DNA of 33,717 bases from contig CAIMSN010000074.1 in NCBI GenBank assembly GCA_903844135.1, positions 1 to 33,717 of the forward strand, in the 5' to 3' direction. The position numbers and the translations under genes were made by a program. Every line of letters starts with the position of its first letter. Position 1 is the first letter of the stretch. The notes beneath the pieces were generated by a model. The model had not been told where the DNA came from. It saw nothing but the letters and a program-made list of their open reading frames with translations, and did not search any database. Positions 7,936 to 14,949 of the stretch are shown here, one piece after another. The DNA comes from an uncultured Rhodospirillales bacterium (GTDB lineage: Bacteria; Pseudomonadota; Alphaproteobacteria; Acetobacterales; Acetobacteraceae).

Positions 7936-8913
7936 CTAGGACGCAGTTGGAACCGGGCGATCGGGATTTCCGATCGCTCTCGCCAGGATCAGCCGCGCGA
8001 CCTGCGCCACGGTCGGCGACTGCGGCCGGCCGGCATCGCTGATCAGCGCATAGGGTCCGAGCAGATCGGGGATCTTCACCGGCAGTTCGCTCAGCATCCC
8101 GGCCGCCGCGTAGGGCCGGCTGACGCTGCCCGGCAGCACCGCCAGCAGCGCCGTCCGCTGCAGCAGCATCACCGTCGCCAGTACCGACGACGCCTCGATC
8201 CTGGGCGTTGGCACCGGCAGGTGCGCCAGCGTGAACGCCGCCTCGATCGCCCGCCGCATCGGGCTCGGCGGCGCCTGCAGGATCCAGCCCGCTTTCGCCA
8301 GGTCGGAGAGGGCCCCGACCGCGCGCTCCCCGGACCAGGCCGGCCCCGCCACCACCCGCAGCCGCTCCGGCCCGAGCGTCACGCGGGCCAGTCCGGACGG
8401 ACCGGCCTGGCCGTCCGCGCCCAGCATCCGCCCGATCATCAGGTCGAGCCGCCCGGAGCGCAGCCCGGCCAGCAGCGCGTCGCTGGTGTCGGTCACCAGC
8501 GACACCCCGATCCCGGGATGGTCGGTTGCGATCCCGGCCAGCACCGGCGCCACCAGATCCGGCACCGCGGCGACGATCGCGCCGATCCTGACCTGGCCGG
8601 ACAGCCCGGTCTTCAGCCCGTCCAGCTCCTGGCGCAGGTTCGACAGGTCGGTCAGCATCAGCCTGGCGTAGCGCGCCGCCAGCGTGCCGAACGCGGTCGG
8701 CACCATGCCGCGCTGGGTGCGCTCGAACAGCGTCGCCCCCAGCGCGCTCTCCACCTCCTGCAGCAGCTTGCTCGCGGAGGGCTGCGACAGATGGATCCGT
8801 TCCGCCGCCCGGTGCAGGTTGCCGGTCGCCTCGATCTCCAGCAGCAGCACAAGCTGACGCAGCTTGAGCCGGTTCAGCAGCTTGCTGGTATCGATCGGCG
8901 GCACGGCCTGCAT
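7936..8913 (-). CDS. LysR-family transcriptional regulator (GbpR-like)
   Basis: A 325-residue LysR-type regulator. The winged helix-turn-helix lies at about residues 18-75 (LHRAAERIHLSQPSASKLL), followed by the linker helix and a periplasmic-binding-protein-like effector domain starting near VRIGAI. N-terminal KLLNRLKLRQL is typical of the subgroup related to GbpR, which controls sugar-uptake genes in rhizobia. It is unusual in reading in the same direction as the sugar-acid genes rather than divergently. Only 66 bases separate its stop from denD, so it may belong to the same transcript or repress or activate an internal promoter there. A sugar acid or lactone is a likely effector, by context only. 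Confidence 0.88.
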   Translation of the reverse strand: MQAVPPIDTSKLLNRLKLRQLVLLLEIEATGNLHRAAERIHLSQPSASKLLQEVESALGATLFERTQRGMVPTAFGTLAARYARLMLTDLSNLRQELDGLKTGLSGQVRIGAIVAAVPDLVAPVLAGIATDHPGIGVSLVTDTSDALLAGLRSGRLDLMIGRMLGADGQAGPSGLARVTLGPERLRVVAGPAWSGERAVGALSDLAKAGWILQAPPSPMRRAIEAAFTLAHLPVPTPRIEASSVLATVMLLQRTALLAVLPGSVSRPYAAAGMLSELPVKIPDLLGPYALISDAGRPQSPTVAQVARLILARAIGNPDRPVPTAS

Positions 8914-8969
8914 GACCCGACCCTAGCCTGGAATCCCCGCCGCGCCATGGTCGGACGACCGCGCCGGTC

Positions 8970-9596
8970 TCAGCCCGCCCTGGTCTCGTCCCCCCTGGCG
9001 AGAAGGGCCATGATCCGCACCGTCATCGCCCGGAACCCGGACTGGTCGATATCGACCAGCCGGCCGAGCTCCGGCCCCATCACGCTGCACGCGAACGCCA
9101 GCATCGACAGCACGCCCACCTGCGCCCCGGCATCGACCGTGTCGCCGGACTGCCGGCGCACCACCGACACCAGCCGGCCGATCGCCGCCGCAAGCTGCTC
9201 GTTCACCGTCCCGTCCCCGGTGAGATGCACCCAGGCCATCAGCTTGCCGATGCCGCCCTGGTCGTAGGCCGCGAAGGTCTCCTCGACGATCGTCGCCAGG
9301 TCGATTTCCGGTCGCGCCAGGATCTCGGTCACGTGGTCGGTCAGGTCGGTCACCATCGCGTTCATCAGCGCCGCCTGGAAACCCCGCGCCGAACCGAAAT
9401 GATGCAGCACATTGGCGTGCGTCACGCCGAGCGCCGCTCCCACCGCCTTCAGCGTCACCCCGTCCGGGCCATGGGCGATCAGCAGTGCGCGCCCTGCCTG
9501 CAGCGCCTGCGCGCGCATCTCCGCCGGGCGACGCCGCCGCCCCGCCGCGGCGGCGACCTTGCTGGCGGCCGGGACTGCAACCTTGCTAACTGACAT
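8970..9596 (-). CDS. TetR-family transcriptional regulator
   Basis: A 208-residue TetR regulator. After a basic Ala/Arg-rich tail of about 25 residues, the helix-turn-helix spans roughly residues 48-68 (VTLKAVGAALGVTHANVLHH FG), and the rest is the all-helical ligand-binding and dimerisation domain. The start ATG at 9596 is chosen because the N-terminal domain is complete from there. It diverges from the SDR/monooxygenase/hydrolase operon and its first codons overlap the candidate plus-strand promoter of that operon. It therefore most likely represses the operon and itself, with a substrate or product of the monooxygenase pathway as inducer. The regulatory role is inferred from arrangement. 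Confidence 0.88.
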   Translation of the reverse strand: MSVSKVAVPAASKVAAAAGRRRRPAEMRAQALQAGRALLIAHGPDGVTLKAVGAALGVTHANVLHHFGSARGFQAALMNAMVTDLTDHVTEILARPEIDLATIVEETFAAYDQGGIGKLMAWVHLTGDGTVNEQLAAAIGRLVSVVRRQSGDTVDAGAQVGVLSMLAFACSVMGPELGRLVDIDQSGFRAMTVRIMALLARGDETRAG

Positions 9597-9611
9597 GCGT
9601 GTAACTAATCT
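9583..9611 (+). promoter_or_regulatory. Candidate promoter/operator of the SDR-BVMO-hydrolase operon
   Basis: TTGCTA (9583-9588) and TAATCT (9606-9611) are 17 bases apart and match sigma70 -35/-10 elements weakly. Between them lies an imperfect dyad centred on TGACA-TGCG-TGTAA, and TAACT recurs as a direct repeat at 9587-9591 and 9602-9606. A TetR dimer bound here would block this promoter and also the start codon of the tetR gene itself (9594-9596). The sequence elements are visible; the function is inferred. Confidence 0.3.
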
Positions 9612-9722
9612 GCGAACCAGGGAAACGACAAGCACGAGCGCCTGTCTCTGATCGGGTTTTCGCCGGCCGGCCATCGAAACGCCGCGGCGAGGGTCTCCGA
9701 CGGGCGCGGGGAGAAACATACG

Positions 9723-10553
9723 ATGTCCGGACTGATGCGATTCCGCGACCGCCACGCCTTGATCACTGGAGCCGGCAGCGGCATCGGCGCCGCCACCGCC
9801 CGCGCACTCGCCCGCCGGGGCTGCAACCTGGTCCTCGCCGACATCAACGAGGCCGGCCTGGAGGCCACCCGCGCCGCGATCGGCGACGAGCTCGGCAACC
9901 GCAGGCCGCTGGTCACCACGCATCGTCTCGATGTCGGCAAGGCCGACGAGATCGCCGCCTTCCCGGAGGTGGTCGCCCGCACCCACGGCAAGCTCGACAT
10001 CCTGATGAACAATGCCGGCGTCACCACCGGCGGCACCTTCGAGCAGGTGCCGGAACAGGATTTCGAGTGGCTGATCGACATCAATTTCTGGGGCGTGGTG
10101 CGCATGACCCGCGCCTTCCTGCCGATGCTGCATGAGAGCGACGACGCCAGGCTGGTCAACGTCTCCAGCCTCTACGGGCTGATCGCCCCGCCCGGCCAGA
10201 CCGCCTACTCTGCCGCCAAGTTCGCGGTCCGCGGCTTCTCCAACGCGCTGGCCCAGGAGCTCGCCGGCACCCGCATCGGCGTCACCGTGGTCCATCCCGG
10301 CGGCGTCCGCACCGCCATCGCCACCAGCGCCCGCGTCCCCGCCGGCGCCGAGCCGGCCGACGTCGCCCGCGAGCAGAAACGCTACGAACGCCTGCTCCGC
10401 CTGGCGCCGGAGACCGCCGCCGACATCATCCTGGGCGCCGTCGAGCGCCGCAAGAACCGGGTCCTGGTCGGCAGCGACGCCAAGGTGGTCTCGGTGATCG
10501 AGCGCCTGTTCCCGGTCTCCTACCCGGCCATCGTCGCGAAGCTCAGCCGATGA
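9723..10553 (+). CDS. Short-chain dehydrogenase/reductase of the BVMO operon
   Basis: A classical SDR of 276 residues. The cofactor motif is GAGSGIG (residues 16-22), NNAG is at 96-99, the catalytic serine is S148/S149, and the YxxxK pair is Y162 and K166. LADIN after the second strand (Asp at about 40) suggests a preference for NAD(H). The enzyme most likely oxidises a secondary alcohol to the ketone used by the next gene product, or reduces a ketone. GGGGAG lies about nine bases before the ATG. Its stop overlaps the monooxygenase start by four bases (ATGA), so the two are translationally coupled. Confidence 0.9.
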   Translation: MSGLMRFRDRHALITGAGSGIGAATARALARRGCNLVLADINEAGLEATRAAIGDELGNRRPLVTTHRLDVGKADEIAAFPEVVARTHGKLDILMNNAGVTTGGTFEQVPEQDFEWLIDINFWGVVRMTRAFLPMLHESDDARLVNVSSLYGLIAPPGQTAYSAAKFAVRGFSNALAQELAGTRIGVTVVHPGGVRTAIATSARVPAGAEPADVAREQKRYERLLRLAPETAADIILGAVERRKNRVLVGSDAKVVSVIERLFPVSYPAIVAKLSR

Positions 10554-12049
10554 ACGCCTATGCGCCGCCGGCCGGCGCCGAGACGACGCAGGTGGTGATC
10601 GTCGGCAGCGGCTTTTCCGGCCTGATCATGGCGCTGCGCCTCAAGCGACGCCGCATCCCGTTCCTGATCCTGGAGAAGGCCGACGGCATCGGCGGCACCT
10701 GGCGCGACAACACCTATCCCGGCTGCGCCTGCGACATTCCGTCGCACCTCTATTCCATCGCGTCGGAGCCGAAATCCGACTGGAAGCGCGCCTTCGCCTC
10801 GCAGCCCGACATCCTCGCCTACCTCAAGCGCGTCGTCGCCCGGCGCGGGCTCGCGCCGCATCTGCGCTTCGGCGCCGCCATGACCGAGGCGCGCTGGGAC
10901 GAGCGGGCCGCACGCTGGACCCTGCGCACCGCCGACGGACGGCGCTTCGACGCGCCGGTGATGGTGCTCGCGGTCGGCGCCCTGCATCTGCCGCTGATCC
11001 CGCGCATCCCCGGCCTGGAGACGTTCCGGGGCGAGAGCTTCCACTCCGCCCGCTGGAACCACCGGTTCGACTTCAAGAACAAGCGCGTCGCTGTCATCGG
11101 CACCGGCGCCAGCGCGATCCAGTTCGTGCCGCAGATCGCGCCGCTGGTGGCGACGCTCTCGCTGTATCAGCGCACCCCGCCCTGGGTGGTGCCGAAGGGC
11201 GATCGCGAGATCTCCGACCGCACCCGCACCCTGCTGGGCCTGTTCCCCGGCCTGCGGCTGCTGCGGCGCGGCGCCATCTTCGCCGTGCAGGAACTGCGTC
11301 ACCTGGCGATGCGCCGCAACCCGAAGGTCGCCGGCCTGGCCCGCATGATGGCCAGCAAGCACCGCGCGCGCGCCATTCCCGACCTGGACCTGCAGGAGCG
11401 CCTGACCCCGCGCTACGAGATCGGCTGCAAGCGCATCCTGCGCTCCGACGACTACTACCCGGCGCTCGCCAGACCCAACGTCGAGATCGTCGATGGCGGC
11501 ATCGACCGCATCACCGAGACCGGCATCGTCGGCGCCGACGGCGTCGAGCGCCCCGCCGACGCCATCCTGTTCGGCACCGGCTTCCACGTCACCGATGGCT
11601 ACGATGCGCTGACCGTGATCGGCCGCGACGGGCTGGCACTGCGCGACGCCTGGGCCGAGCGCGGCATGTCCGCCGCCTTCGGCACCGCGGTCGCCGGCTT
11701 TCCCAACATGTTCATGCTGCTCGGCCCCAATACCGGCCTCGGCCACAACTCGGTGGTGCTGATGGTCGAGGCCCAGGTCGGCTACGTGATGCGGCGCCTG
11801 TCGCAGATGCGCATCCGCCGGCTCCGCAGCATCGAGATCGCGCCGGAAGTGCAGCGCGCCTACGCCGACGAGATGCAGACCCGCCTCGCCAGCACCGTCT
11901 GGCAGGCGGGCGGCTGCATGAGCTGGTACCAGGACGCGCAGGGCCGCAACACCACCTTGTGGCCCGGCACCGTGATCGAGTATCGGCGCCGCATGAAGCG
12001 TGCGACGTTGCGAGACTTCACGATCGAAAAAGCTACGGAGACGGTCTGA
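10550..12049 (+). CDS. Baeyer-Villiger-type flavin monooxygenase
   Basis: A 499-residue FAD- and NADPH-dependent monooxygenase that inserts oxygen next to a ketone to give an ester or lactone. The FAD-binding motif is GSGFSG (19-24), followed by GGTW and the YPGCACDIPSHLY block typical of BVMOs and group B monooxygenases. The fingerprint FxGxxxHxxxW is intact at F159 to W169, and a second Rossmann motif GTGASA is at 184-189. The protein is close to the usual 500-550 residues. It starts inside the stop of the SDR gene and ends two bases before the hydrolase gene, the classical alcohol dehydrogenase, BVMO, esterase order. SDR, BVMO and hydrolase genes also sit together in the mycobacterial mymA operon. 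The substrate is unknown. Confidence 0.92.
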   Translation: MNAYAPPAGAETTQVVIVGSGFSGLIMALRLKRRRIPFLILEKADGIGGTWRDNTYPGCACDIPSHLYSIASEPKSDWKRAFASQPDILAYLKRVVARRGLAPHLRFGAAMTEARWDERAARWTLRTADGRRFDAPVMVLAVGALHLPLIPRIPGLETFRGESFHSARWNHRFDFKNKRVAVIGTGASAIQFVPQIAPLVATLSLYQRTPPWVVPKGDREISDRTRTLLGLFPGLRLLRRGAIFAVQELRHLAMRRNPKVAGLARMMASKHRARAIPDLDLQERLTPRYEIGCKRILRSDDYYPALARPNVEIVDGGIDRITETGIVGADGVERPADAILFGTGFHVTDGYDALTVIGRDGLALRDAWAERGMSAAFGTAVAGFPNMFMLLGPNTGLGHNSVVLMVEAQVGYVMRRLSQMRIRRLRSIEIAPEVQRAYADEMQTRLASTVWQAGGCMSWYQDAQGRNTTLWPGTVIEYRRRMKRATLRDFTIEKATETV

Positions 12050-12051
12050 CC

Positions 12052-13026
12052 ATGGCGCGTTCCAAATTCCCGGTCCTGCTCGGCACCGGCCTTGCCGTCA
12101 CCGCCGCCATTCCGGCGGCGCTCGCCGCCTTCTCCGCCCGCACCGCGCGGCGCGTCACCCGCGCCATCCCCCCGGTCGGCCGGATCATGGCGATCGGCGG
12201 CGAGCAGATCCATGTCAGCGACCAGGGCAAGGGCGCTCCCGGCAAGCCGGTCATCCTCATGGTGCACGGCCTCGGCGGCAACATGCTCAACCTGCTGATG
12301 GAGCTCGCCCCGCGCCTCAAGGACGAGTATCGCATCGTCGCCATCGACCGTCCCGGCTCCGGCCATTCCGTCGGCGCACCCGGCCGCCCCGGCAATGTCC
12401 GCGCCCATGCCTGGGTGGTCCGCGACGTGATCGAGGCGCTCGGCCTGGAACGCCCGCTGCTGGTCGGCCACTCGCTCGGCGGCGCCATCGCCCTGGCCAC
12501 CGCGCTGGATCACCCCAAGCATGTCGGCGGCCTGGCCCTGATCGCCCCGCTCACCGATATCGAGACCACGCCGCCCGCCGTCTTCCAGGGCCTCGTCGTC
12601 ACCAGCCCGCTCACCAGGCGGCTCATCGCCTGGACGCTGGCGGTCCCCACCAGCATCCGCCAGGGCGCCGAGACCCTCGCCCACGTGTTCGGCCCGGACA
12701 GGGTGCCGGACAATTTCGCCACCGCCGGCGGCGGCCTGCTCGGCCTGCGCCCGACGGCCTACGAAACCGCCTCGCGCGACCTGGTCGCCAGCACCCAGGA
12801 CCTTCCCGGCCTGATCGAACGCTACCGGACCCTCAAGATCCCGGTCGGCGTTCTCTACGGCAGCAAGGACCAGGTGCTCAGCGCGAAGAAGCACGGTGCC
12901 GCGATGCGCGAGCGCATCGAAGGCCTGGAGTACGAGGAGATCGAGGGCGCCGGGCACATGATCCCGATCACCCGGCCGGAGGAGACGGCGTCGTTCATCC
13001 GGCGGATGGCGGCGCGGGTCGGTTAA
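12052..13026 (+). CDS. Alpha/beta hydrolase, probable esterase/lactonase
   Basis: A 324-residue alpha/beta hydrolase. The oxyanion-hole region is HGLGGN, the nucleophile is S141 in GHSLGG, the acid is D273 in YGSKDQVLS and the base is H302 in GAGHMIP, so the triad is complete. The N-terminal 25 residues include a hydrophobic Ala-rich stretch (LLGTGLAVTAAIPAALAAF) that may be a membrane anchor or signal sequence, putting the enzyme at the inner membrane or periplasm. It begins two bases after the monooxygenase stop. It most likely hydrolyses the ester or lactone made by the monooxygenase to a hydroxy acid or an alcohol plus acid. Its exact specificity cannot be read. Confidence 0.88.
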   Translation: MARSKFPVLLGTGLAVTAAIPAALAAFSARTARRVTRAIPPVGRIMAIGGEQIHVSDQGKGAPGKPVILMVHGLGGNMLNLLMELAPRLKDEYRIVAIDRPGSGHSVGAPGRPGNVRAHAWVVRDVIEALGLERPLLVGHSLGGAIALATALDHPKHVGGLALIAPLTDIETTPPAVFQGLVVTSPLTRRLIAWTLAVPTSIRQGAETLAHVFGPDRVPDNFATAGGGLLGLRPTAYETASRDLVASTQDLPGLIERYRTLKIPVGVLYGSKDQVLSAKKHGAAMRERIEGLEYEEIEGAGHMIPITRPEETASFIRRMAARVG

Positions 13027-13036
13027 ACAGACTCCT

Positions 13037-13315
13037 CTATCCCGGCAGCAGGCCAGCCTCGCGGTCGCTCTCGATCAGCGCGTCGAACAGAGCGAGGTCG
13101 GCGCGGCTCCTGGCCAAAAGCCGTGCGACGGCCACCGCGGCGAACGCCTGCACCTCCCGCTTCACCGCGTCCGGCAGGTCGTCATATTCGGCGGACATGA
13201 CGCTGCACAGGCACATCCGGTTGCCGTTCTCCGGCGACCGGCGGAAGATCTCCGGATAGCGGCGCAGGCGCGCGCGCGGGTCGGCGGCGCCGTCCGACAG
13301 GGCGTCGAGATCGGC
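13037..13315 (-). pseudogene. TetR-family regulator remnant, C-terminal part only
   Basis: The minus strand encodes a clear TetR C-terminal segment with YPEIFRR, GNRMCLCSVMSAEYDDLP and DAVKREVQAF, ending at TAG 13037-13039. The RMCLC..MSAEYDDLP pattern is typical of the AcuR-like TetR subgroup. Upstream of about 13315 the frame stays open but no longer resembles a TetR protein. I find no helix-turn-helix in any minus-strand frame before fumC begins at 13546. The DNA-binding half therefore appears to have been lost. An internal ATG at 13216 could still give a 59-residue peptide. A frameshift pushing the N-terminus out of frame was looked for and not seen. Confidence 0.6.
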
Positions 13316-13430
13316 GCCGGAAGCAGCGCCCCAGCTTCCGGGCCGCCTACGCCGACCGTCAGAGCGGCCTTCCGGCGCTGGACGACCAAAACTGAGCGTG
13401 GTGGCTCGGACCCCGAGAACAGCGCGCCGT

Positions 13431-13538
13431 GGCTCCTGGAGCCGGCGACCGCCGCGCCGGGCGGGCCGAACCGCGACGCGCCGCCGCGCGTAGGACCTGG
13501 CGGGCAGGCCGAACCCGGCCTGACGCTGCTCCTGGAGC
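13431..13538. repeat. Repeated palindrome GCTCCTGGAGC upstream of fumC
   Basis: The 11-base palindrome GCTCCTGGAGC occurs at 13432-13442 (extended to 13 bases, 13431-13443) and again at 13528-13538, directly in front of the fumC start, where its GGAG also serves as Shine-Dalgarno sequence. GGGCRGGCCGAACC also recurs between the two copies, and CAGGCC-GAACCC-GGCCTG forms a small hairpin at 13506-13523. These may be operator sites or leader structures of fumC, or remnants of a decayed gene. Confidence 0.35.
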
Positions 13539-13545
13539 GCCGCGC

Positions 13546-14940
13546 ATGACCGACACCCGTCTGGAGACCGACAGCCTGGGCGAGGTCGCGGTCGCCAGCG
13601 ACCGGCTCTGGGGCGCGCAGACGCAGCGCTCCCTGCACTATTTCAGCATCGGCCGCGAGCTGATGCCGCGCGAGCTGATCGAGGCCTACGCGCTGCTCAA
13701 GCGCGCGGCGGCGATCGCCAACCGCGCCGGCGGGCAACTGGACGAGACGCGCGCAGGGCTGATCGTCGCTGTCTGCGACGAGCTGCTGTCCGGGCGCCAC
13801 CAGGACATGTTCCCGCTGCATGTCTGGATGACCGGCAGCGGCACCCAGTTCAACATGAACGTCAACGAGGTGATCTCGAACCGAAGCTGCCAGCTTGCCG
13901 GCACCCCGCTCGGCTCCAAGCGCCCGGTGCATCCGAACGACCACGTCAACCAGGCGCAATCCTCCAACGACAGCTTCCCGAGCGCCATGCATGTCGCCGC
14001 CGCGCTGGGCGTGACGCGCCGCCTGATGCCGGCGGTGGCCGCGCTGCGCGACGCGATCGCCGCCAAGGCCGCCGCCTGGTCCGCCATCGTCAAGATCGGC
14101 CGCACCCACATGCAGGATGCGACGCCGCTGACGCTGGGCCAGGAATGGTCCGGGTTCGCCGCCCTGCTGGACGATTCTCTGCAGCGTCTGTCCGCAGCCC
14201 TCGACGGCGTCTATCGCCTGGCGCTGGGCGGCACCGCGGTCGGCACCGGGATCAACGCCCCGCCCGGCTTCGCCGAAGCCGCCGCCGCCGAAATCGCCCG
14301 TGCGACCGGCCTGCCGTTCGTCACCGCACCGAACAAGTTCGCCGTGCAGGGCTCGCACGACGCGCTGGTGCATCTGTCCGGCACGCTGCGCACCCTGGCC
14401 GGCGGGCTGTTCAAGATCGCCAACGACATCCGCCTGCTGTCCTGCGGACCGCGTGCCGGCCTGTACGAGCTGCTGATCCCGGAGAACGAGCCCGGCTCCT
14501 CGATCATGCCGGGCAAGGTCAATCCGACCCAGGCGGAAGCCCTGACGATGCTGTGCGTGCAGGTGATGGCGAACGACGTCGCGGTCGGGTTCGGCGGCGC
14601 CGGCGGGATGCTGCAGATGAACGTCTACAAACCTCTGATCATCGCCAACATCGCCCAGTCGATCACACTTCTCTCCGACGGATGCGACAATTTCCGCCGC
14701 TTCCTGGTCGAGGGCGCCGAACCGAACCACAGGCGCATCGCCGACTACGTGGCGCGGTCGCTGATGCTGGTCACTGCGCTGGCGCCGGTGATCGGCTACG
14801 ACAAGGCCTCCGAGATCGCGCACTACGCCACCGAGCACGATCTCGGGCTGCGCGAGGCGGCGCTGTCGCTGGGCTTCGTCGATGGCGAAACGTTCGACCG
14901 GATCGTCGACCCGATCCGCATGACCGGCCCCGGGGACTGA
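13546..14940 (+). CDS. fumC: Class II fumarate hydratase
   Basis: A 464-residue class II fumarase, the normal length, interconverting fumarate and malate in the TCA cycle without an iron-sulfur cluster. The superfamily signature [11 protein letters not shown] is at residues 317-327 with the catalytic serine in its SS pair. [27 protein letters not shown] and the N-terminal [10 protein letters not shown] block (here [20 protein letters not shown]) are typical of FumC. The ATG at 13546 is chosen because GGAG lies nine bases upstream and the family N-terminus begins there; upstream extension gives only Arg/Ala-rich noise. It is monocistronic and converges on the GH15 gene, whose stop lies two bases away. 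Confidence 0.95.
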   Translation: MTDTRLETDSLGEVAVASDRLWGAQTQRSLHYFSIGRELMPRELIEAYALLKRAAAIANRAGGQLDETRAGLIVAVCDELLSGRHQDMFPLHVWMTGSGTQFNMNVNEVISNRSCQLAGTPLGSKRPVHPNDHVNQAQSSNDSFPSAMHVAAALGVTRRLMPAVAALRDAIAAKAAAWSAIVKIGRTHMQDATPLTLGQEWSGFAALLDDSLQRLSAALDGVYRLALGGTAVGTGINAPPGFAEAAAAEIARATGLPFVTAPNKFAVQGSHDALVHLSGTLRTLAGGLFKIANDIRLLSCGPRAGLYELLIPENEPGSSIMPGKVNPTQAEALTMLCVQVMANDVAVGFGGAGGMLQMNVYKPLIIANIAQSITLLSDGCDNFRRFLVEGAEPNHRRIADYVARSLMLVTALAPVIGYDKASEIAHYATEHDLGLREAALSLGFVDGETFDRIVDPIRMTGPGD

Positions 14941-14949
14941 CCTCAGTCC
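14934..14949. terminator. Stop-codon hairpin shared by convergent fumC and GH15 genes
   Basis: GGACTGA (14934-14940) and TCAGTCC (14943-14949) are perfect inverted repeats separated by CC. The arms contain the TGA of fumC and, on the other strand, the TGA of the GH15 gene. The structure could act as a short bidirectional terminator or mRNA 3' end for both genes. The stem is only six or seven pairs and lacks a T-run on either side, so factor-independent termination would be weak. Confidence 0.4.

Noticed and set aside
8949-8960. Terminator hairpin GGTCGGACGACC between the TetR and LysR genes
   Set aside because: The stem is short with a very tight loop and has no T-run, so it is likely chance in GC-rich DNA.
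13429-13545. N-terminal extension of fumarase by 39 residues
   Set aside because: The added part is Arg/Ala/Gly-rich noise without similarity, whereas the ATG at 13546 has a ribosome site and matches the usual FumC start.
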